Of a stretch of 29,027 nt of DNA, positions 25,788 to 29,027 are shown piece after piece. The notes below the pieces were generated by a model that saw nothing but the letters and a program-made list of their open reading frames with translations, did not search any database and had not been told where the DNA came from. Both the position numbers and the translations under genes were made by a program. This DNA is from Actinomycetota bacterium (lineage in GTDB: Bacteria; Actinomycetota; Humimicrobiia; Humimicrobiales; Humimicrobiaceae). The DNA lies in NCBI GenBank assembly GCA_028696435.1, contig JAQVHC010000004.1, positions 1-29,027 on the forward strand. Reading direction: 5' to 3'. Numbering within the stretch: position 1 is the stretch's first letter; each line of letters starts with the position of its first letter.

Positions 25788-26410
25788 AAATATTTTCTAA
25801 TAACTCCGATTACTTTTCCTATTATTTTTACATCATCCAGTATAATAGGGTCCATATAGTCATTCTCTGGCATTAGTTTTATTTTTTTGTCAGTTTTAAA
25901 AAATCTTTTTACTGTTGCTTCGTTATCAATGAGTGCTACTATTATTTCTCCGTTTATGGCACTTTCCTGTTTTCTTACGACGATATAGTCTCTATCAAGT
26001 ATACCAGCATTGACCATACTGTCTCCTCTTACACGCAGAATAAATACTTCTTTTTTGCCCCTGACAAAGTCATCGGTAAGGGGAAAATAATCTTCTATAT
26101 TTTCTTCTGCAAGAATTGGCCTGCCAGCTGCTATTCTTCCAACAACCGGAACATATACCATATTTTCATGTCCGCTGTCAGATACTTTATCGTAGTCTGT
26201 AAGTATAGAGATAGCACGGGGTTTTGATTGATTTCTTTTTAAATATCCTTTTTCTTCCAGTTTTTTTAGATGGGAATGTACGGTTGCTGATGAACTTAGA
26301 TTGACAGCCTTCGCTATTTCTCTTACCGAGGGTGGGTACCCTGATTCTTTTATTTTTTTATTAATAAATTCTAGAATGTCTTTCTGCCTGGGACTTAAAT
26401 TTTCATCCAT
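25784..26410 (-). CDS. lexA: LexA SOS repressor
   Basis: Represses DNA-damage genes and self-cleaves when stimulated by RecA. The N-terminal winged helix has PPSVREIAKAVNLSSSATVHSHLKKLEEKGYL (positions 26-57, recognition helix about 39-50). The self-cleavage site is Ala95-Gly96 in GRIAAGRP. The Ser/Lys dyad is Ser131 (GDSM) and Lys168 (ATVKRF). At 208 residues it is full length and should be active. A LexA box (26506-26519) at its own -35 implies autoregulation. It is convergent with hflX with a 4-bp overlap. The ribosome site is weak. Confidence 0.97.
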   Translation of the reverse strand: MDENLSPRQKDILEFINKKIKESGYPPSVREIAKAVNLSSSATVHSHLKKLEEKGYLKRNQSKPRAISILTDYDKVSDSGHENMVYVPVVGRIAAGRPILAEENIEDYFPLTDDFVRGKKEVFILRVRGDSMVNAGILDRDYIVVRKQESAINGEIIVALIDNEATVKRFFKTDKKIKLMPENDYMDPIILDDVKIIGKVIGVIRKYF

Positions 26411-26479
26411 AATTTGTTACCAGTAGTTATTAATAGATACTATTCTATAAAATTTAATAAAAACTTTTTTATTTCTTAT

Positions 26480-26519
26480 ATTCTAGCAGAAAAACGGGCA
26501 CATAGCAAACATAAGTTCG
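26480..26519 (-). promoter_or_regulatory. lexA promoter with LexA box
   Basis: On the minus strand CGAACTTATGTTTG (26519 to 26506) matches the Gram-positive/actinobacterial LexA consensus CGAACRNRYGTTYG. It overlaps a -35 element TTGCTA (26508-26503), which is 17 bp from a -10 TAGAAT (26485-26480). The predicted start of transcription is about 60 bases before the lexA ATG. Binding by LexA would block the -35 region. Confidence 0.85.
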
Positions 26520-26535
26520 TCTTATAACAATAATT

Positions 26536-26559
26536 TAATATTGTAATATTTTAATATTG
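26536..26559 (-). repeat. Three 8-bp tandem repeats in the ilvC-lexA gap
   Basis: TAATATTG, TAATATTT and TAATATTG follow one another (26536-26559), about 17 bp upstream of the lexA operator and downstream of ilvC. It could act as an AT-rich upstream promoter element for lexA or simply be low-complexity DNA. I see no convincing ilvC terminator in this 208-bp gap. Confidence 0.3.
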
Positions 26560-26618
26560 TAACACTATAATAATATGTAGATTTTTGGAATTATAAAAAA
26601 GCTAAAGTTTTAAAAAGC

Positions 26619-27620
26619 TCAATCTTCCTCTTTTTTAATCCACGTCATCATCTTTCTGAGTTCTTTTCCTACTTTTTCTATAAGATGGTTTTCCTCTGCT
26701 TTTTTAATTGCGTTATATACAGGTCTTCCGGCTTGATTTTCAAGAATCCACTCTCTGGCAAATGAACCGCTCTGAATATCTGCAAGTAAATTTTTCATGT
26801 TTTTTCTTGTTTCCTCTGTAATTATTAACTTGCCTTTAACCATATCACCATATTCTGCTGTGTCGCTTATAGAGTATCTCATCCAGGATATACCGCCCTC
26901 ATATATTAAATCTACTATTAATTTTAATTCGCTTAGTACTTCAAAATAAGCTATTTCAGGTTGATAACCTGCCTCTACAAGGGTATCAAATCCTGCTCTT
27001 ATGAGTTCAGTTGTTCCACCACACAGGACTGCCTGCTCACCAAAAAGATCTGTTTCTGTTTCTTCCTTAAATGTTGTTTTTATTATTCCCACTCTTCCTG
27101 CACCAAGTGCTTTTGAATAGGCAAGACAATAGTTCCAGGCATTTTTTGAATAATCCTGATGAACCGCAATAATTACCGGGACGCCGCTATTTTCTCTGTA
27201 CATTCTTCTTACAATATGACCCGGGCCTTTTGGTGCTATCATGATAACATCAATATTTTCTGCCGGGATAATCTGATTAAAATGAATATTAAAACCATGT
27301 GCGAAGCAGAGTACATCGCCTTCTTTAAGATTTGGTTCTATGTACTTATAATAAATATCTTTCTGTACAGTATCCGGTACAAGTACCATTATTATATCAG
27401 CCAGTTTTGCAGCCTCATCAGTGGTATAAACTTCGAAACCCTTATCCATTGCCAGTTTCCATGGTTTGCTTCCTTCAATTTCTCCTACTATTACATCCAT
27501 TCCACTGTCTCTTAGATTTTGCGCATGTGCATGTCCCTGGCTTCCATATCCTATGATGGCTATTTTCTTACCATTAAGAATACCCATATCAATATCTTTG
27601 TCATAGTAAATTTCTGCCAT
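26619..27620 (-). CDS. ilvC: Ketol-acid reductoisomerase, class I
   Basis: Second common step of valine, leucine and isoleucine synthesis: alkyl migration and reduction of acetolactate-type substrates. The 333-residue class I protein has the Rossmann glycine motif GYGSQGH (24-30), AHGFNIHF with the catalytic His, APKGPGHIVRRMY, and the metal-binding DLFGEQAVLCGG. The cofactor-selecting loop reads VGEIEGSKPWK (45-55) where NADPH enzymes usually have an Arg and two Ser, hinting at altered cofactor preference. The ribosome site AAAGGAGG is strong. No ilvB, ilvN or leu genes are adjacent, so it stands alone, divergent from the YneA-like gene. Confidence 0.96.
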   Translation of the reverse strand: MAEIYYDKDIDMGILNGKKIAIIGYGSQGHAHAQNLRDSGMDVIVGEIEGSKPWKLAMDKGFEVYTTDEAAKLADIIMVLVPDTVQKDIYYKYIEPNLKEGDVLCFAHGFNIHFNQIIPAENIDVIMIAPKGPGHIVRRMYRENSGVPVIIAVHQDYSKNAWNYCLAYSKALGAGRVGIIKTTFKEETETDLFGEQAVLCGGTTELIRAGFDTLVEAGYQPEIAYFEVLSELKLIVDLIYEGGISWMRYSISDTAEYGDMVKGKLIITEETRKNMKNLLADIQSGSFAREWILENQAGRPVYNAIKKAEENHLIEKVGKELRKMMTWIKKEED

Positions 27621-28126
27621 TGTTCCTCCTTTAAAATTCCCCTTTTAATATAAATAATTTATAATTTCAATAATAACCATTTTAATTGTTCCCGGTCCTG
27701 TAAACTAGCAGGAAGAAACGACTTATCTAAAATTTTGCTGATTATTCTAACATTCTAACAAATAACATAAAAAAGTTATATAGAAAATTAATGTTTTACC
27801 AGAAATTTTAAGGATTTTTATATTCCTTATTATTATTATTTCTCTTTATTTAAATTATTTACTCAAATAGATTATCTTTCCGGAACACAGGTAGTCGTAC
27901 AGGTATTTATCTAATAATGTGAGAAAAAAGATAAACATATATATGTCCTACAGATGAATCTTGAGAAATATAATATTACCTTTAATAATATTCCCTTTAC
28001 TTTTGCTATTGACACGAACATATGTTTGGGTATATTATTAATACGAACATATGTTTGGTCATATACTACTAATAAAATTAATAAAAGTTAATGCCGGTTT
28101 ATGAGTATGTAAGAGAGAAGGTATAA
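27621..28126. promoter_or_regulatory. Divergent intergenic region between ilvC and the YneA-like gene
   Basis: About 500 bp without a gene. The ilvC side has its ribosome site (27622-27630) and, on the minus strand, a small hairpin CCTG-N8-CAGG near 27694-27709, with TGTTAGAA doubled near 27747-27762. I found no T-box or convincing ilvC promoter. The right side has a 12-bp palindrome ACATATATATGT (27935-27946), an inverted repeat AATATTA/TAATATT (27972-27992), then the SOS promoter (28009-28057). The YneA-like ribosome site GAGAAGG precedes ATG 28127. Confidence 0.45.
28009..28057 (+). promoter_or_regulatory. SOS promoter with two identical LexA boxes
   Basis: A perfect -35 TTGACA (28009-28014) is followed by LexA box 1 CGAACATATGTTTG (28015-28028) and a -10 TATATT (28031-28036, 16-bp spacer; TATTAT at 28033-28038 gives 18). 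LexA box 2, identical in sequence, lies at 28044-28057, about where transcription should start. Boxes are 29 bp apart centre to centre. Both match CGAACRNRYGTTYG. The promoter is strong by sequence and doubly occluded, which predicts tight off and strong on states. Confidence 0.92.
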
Positions 28127-28429
28127 ATGGAAATGATAAAAATAAAATTTAAAAAAATTTTTCTTTATATTCTGATAATATTTGTATCTTTTCTTGTAAT
28201 AACTGCTTTTTATTTTAACAGATATAAATTTAGTGGTGTAAATACCATAAAATATAAAATGATAAGCATTGAGCACGAAACAGATATAAATGAGATTGCA
28301 TTAAAATTCTCTGATAATACAACAAGATCAAAATTTATAAGTGAAGTGGAAAAGATAAATAATATGGATTCTTTAGAATATATTCCCGGGAATTCTGTTC
28401 TTATTGTTCCTATATTAGAATATGAATAG
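28127..28429 (+). CDS. YneA-like SOS cell-division inhibitor (membrane helix plus LysM-like domain)
   Basis: A 100-residue protein with one N-terminal membrane helix (about 10-30, basic residues before it) and a C-terminal LysM-like domain (about 43-97): YKMISIEHETDINEIALKF opens it, EVEKINNMDSL is the middle helix, and IPGNSVLIVPIL the closing strand. This layout equals Bacillus YneA and the actinobacterial analogues (DivS, ChiZ/Rv2719c class), which halt septation during DNA damage. The doubled LexA box upstream strongly supports an SOS role. In Bacillus, Listeria and mycobacteria such genes lie beside lexA; here ilvC lies between. Homology to YneA is by layout and motif, not by search. Ribosome site GAGAAGG. 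Confidence 0.75.
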   Translation: MEMIKIKFKKIFLYILIIFVSFLVITAFYFNRYKFSGVNTIKYKMISIEHETDINEIALKFSDNTTRSKFISEVEKINNMDSLEYIPGNSVLIVPILEYE

Positions 28430-28582
28430 TATAATGTAATTCAATTTTTCTGTTTAGTTTATTATTTTGAGCTTATCTGTCAAATAAATTTGTTGCATAA
28501 TTTAGAAAGAGCGTAATTTGCTTTATAATTAATAATACTATTATTTAAATCCTATTATTTGTTTATTTTTACAAAGAGTTAA
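28430..28582 (+). promoter_or_regulatory. Upstream region of dut with promoter candidate
   Basis: The 153-bp gap contains TTTAGA (28501-28506), 17 bp, TATAAT (28524-28529), a plausible promoter ending 53 bases before the dut ATG. TGAAT/ATTCA arms just at the end of the YneA-like gene followed by ATTTTT could be a weak terminator. No LexA box is present, so dut does not look SOS-controlled from its own promoter. Confidence 0.4.
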
Positions 28583-29017
28583 ATGGTAACACTAAAGATA
28601 AAGTTGCTTGATAAGACAATCCCCATGCCTGCATATGCCCATAGCGGAGATGCAGGCCTTGATTTATACAGTGCTATTGATTGTGAATTAAAGCCTTTTG
28701 AGAGAAAAAAAATACCAACAGGAATTAAAGTTTCAATACCTGAAGGATATGCTGGTTTCTTACAGCCACGATCAGGATTGGCTTTTAAAAATGGGATCGG
28801 AATTGTTAATTCGCCGGGCCTTATTGATTCCGGATACAGGGGTGAAGTATGTGTTATTCTTATTAACTATGACCCGGTCAGTACTTTTAATATAAAAAAA
28901 GGTGATAAAATCTGCCAGATGGTTATAAAAAAAATTGAAAATGTTAGTCTGGAGGTAGTTGAAGAACTTGATGAAACCGATAGGGGAGAAGGTGGATTTG
29001 GAAGCTCTGATAAGTAG
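28583..29017 (+). CDS. dut: Deoxyuridine 5'-triphosphate nucleotidohydrolase
   Basis: Hydrolyses dUTP to dUMP, keeping uracil out of DNA and feeding thymidylate synthesis. The five trimeric dUTPase motifs are in order: AHSGDAGLDLYS, PRSGLA, GLIDSGYRGEVCVILIN (with the catalytic Asp), GDKICQMVI and the C-terminal Phe arm RGEGGFGSSDK. At 144 residues it is complete, ending 10 bases before the window edge. The ribosome site is weak (AAAGAG). It follows the SOS-type gene by 153 bp and has its own promoter candidate. Confidence 0.97.
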   Translation: MVTLKIKLLDKTIPMPAYAHSGDAGLDLYSAIDCELKPFERKKIPTGIKVSIPEGYAGFLQPRSGLAFKNGIGIVNSPGLIDSGYRGEVCVILINYDPVSTFNIKKGDKICQMVIKKIENVSLEVVEELDETDRGEGGFGSSDK

Positions 29018-29027
29018 AGCTCTGTAT

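Noticed and set aside
27935..27946. ACATATATATGT as a third LexA box
   Set aside because: It lacks the CGAAC and GTTYG arms and has a longer AT core; it is only a palindrome of alternating AT.
1..29027. Mobile elements, prophage, CRISPR or toxin-antitoxin genes
   Set aside because: No transposase, integrase, spaced repeats, or paired small toxin-like genes were seen; all long reading frames belong to core metabolic or cellular families except the GHKL and YneA-like genes.

Overview
The window is AT-rich (about one third G+C by eye), densely packed bacterial chromosome with heavy use of ATA and AGA codons. I see no insertion sequence, prophage, CRISPR array, tRNA or rRNA. The gene orders argC-J-B-D-F-R-G-H and miaB-miaA-dapF-hflX-lexA are classic of Actinobacteria. 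The LexA operators are of the CGAAC-N4-GTTYG type shared by Actinobacteria and Firmicutes, and RNase Y plus SpoVS are also present. My best guess is a low-GC, deep-branching actinobacterial lineage making meso-DAP peptidoglycan. A Firmicute or Atribacterota-like source is the main alternative. This placement is an inference from gene order, not from a tree.

Bases 1-8778 hold a complete arginine branch on the + strand: argC (5' end outside the window), argJ, argB, argD, argF, argR, then argG and argH. ArgJ closes the acetyl cycle. ArgR is encoded in the middle of the cluster, and the 175-bp gap before argG carries a two-hairpin leader and a pair of inverted repeats with ArgR-operator geometry, so argGH may be a separately controlled unit. 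A U32-family Fe-S protein (8824-11178) follows.

Bases 11273-14116 (- strand) encode a class A penicillin-binding protein with four PASTA repeats, divergent from tyrS and an isolated hypA. A 555-bp gene-free stretch ends in an intrinsic-terminator-like hairpin directly in front of rny (RNase Y). After rny come an uncharacterised MutL/Hsp90-type GHKL ATPase and spoVS, then miaB, miaA and dapF (partly overlapping), an LL-diaminopimelate aminotransferase and hflX. DapL and DapF together make meso-diaminopimelate for wall and lysine synthesis.

Bases 25784-29017 are a DNA-damage and nucleotide section: lexA (convergent with hflX and overlapping it by 4 bp), ilvC on the - strand, a small membrane-anchored LysM-like protein resembling the SOS division inhibitor YneA, and dut. 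lexA has one LexA box at its own promoter. The YneA-like gene has two identical 14-bp LexA boxes, one filling the -35/-10 spacer and one at the predicted start of transcription. This is the clearest regulatory circuit in the window.
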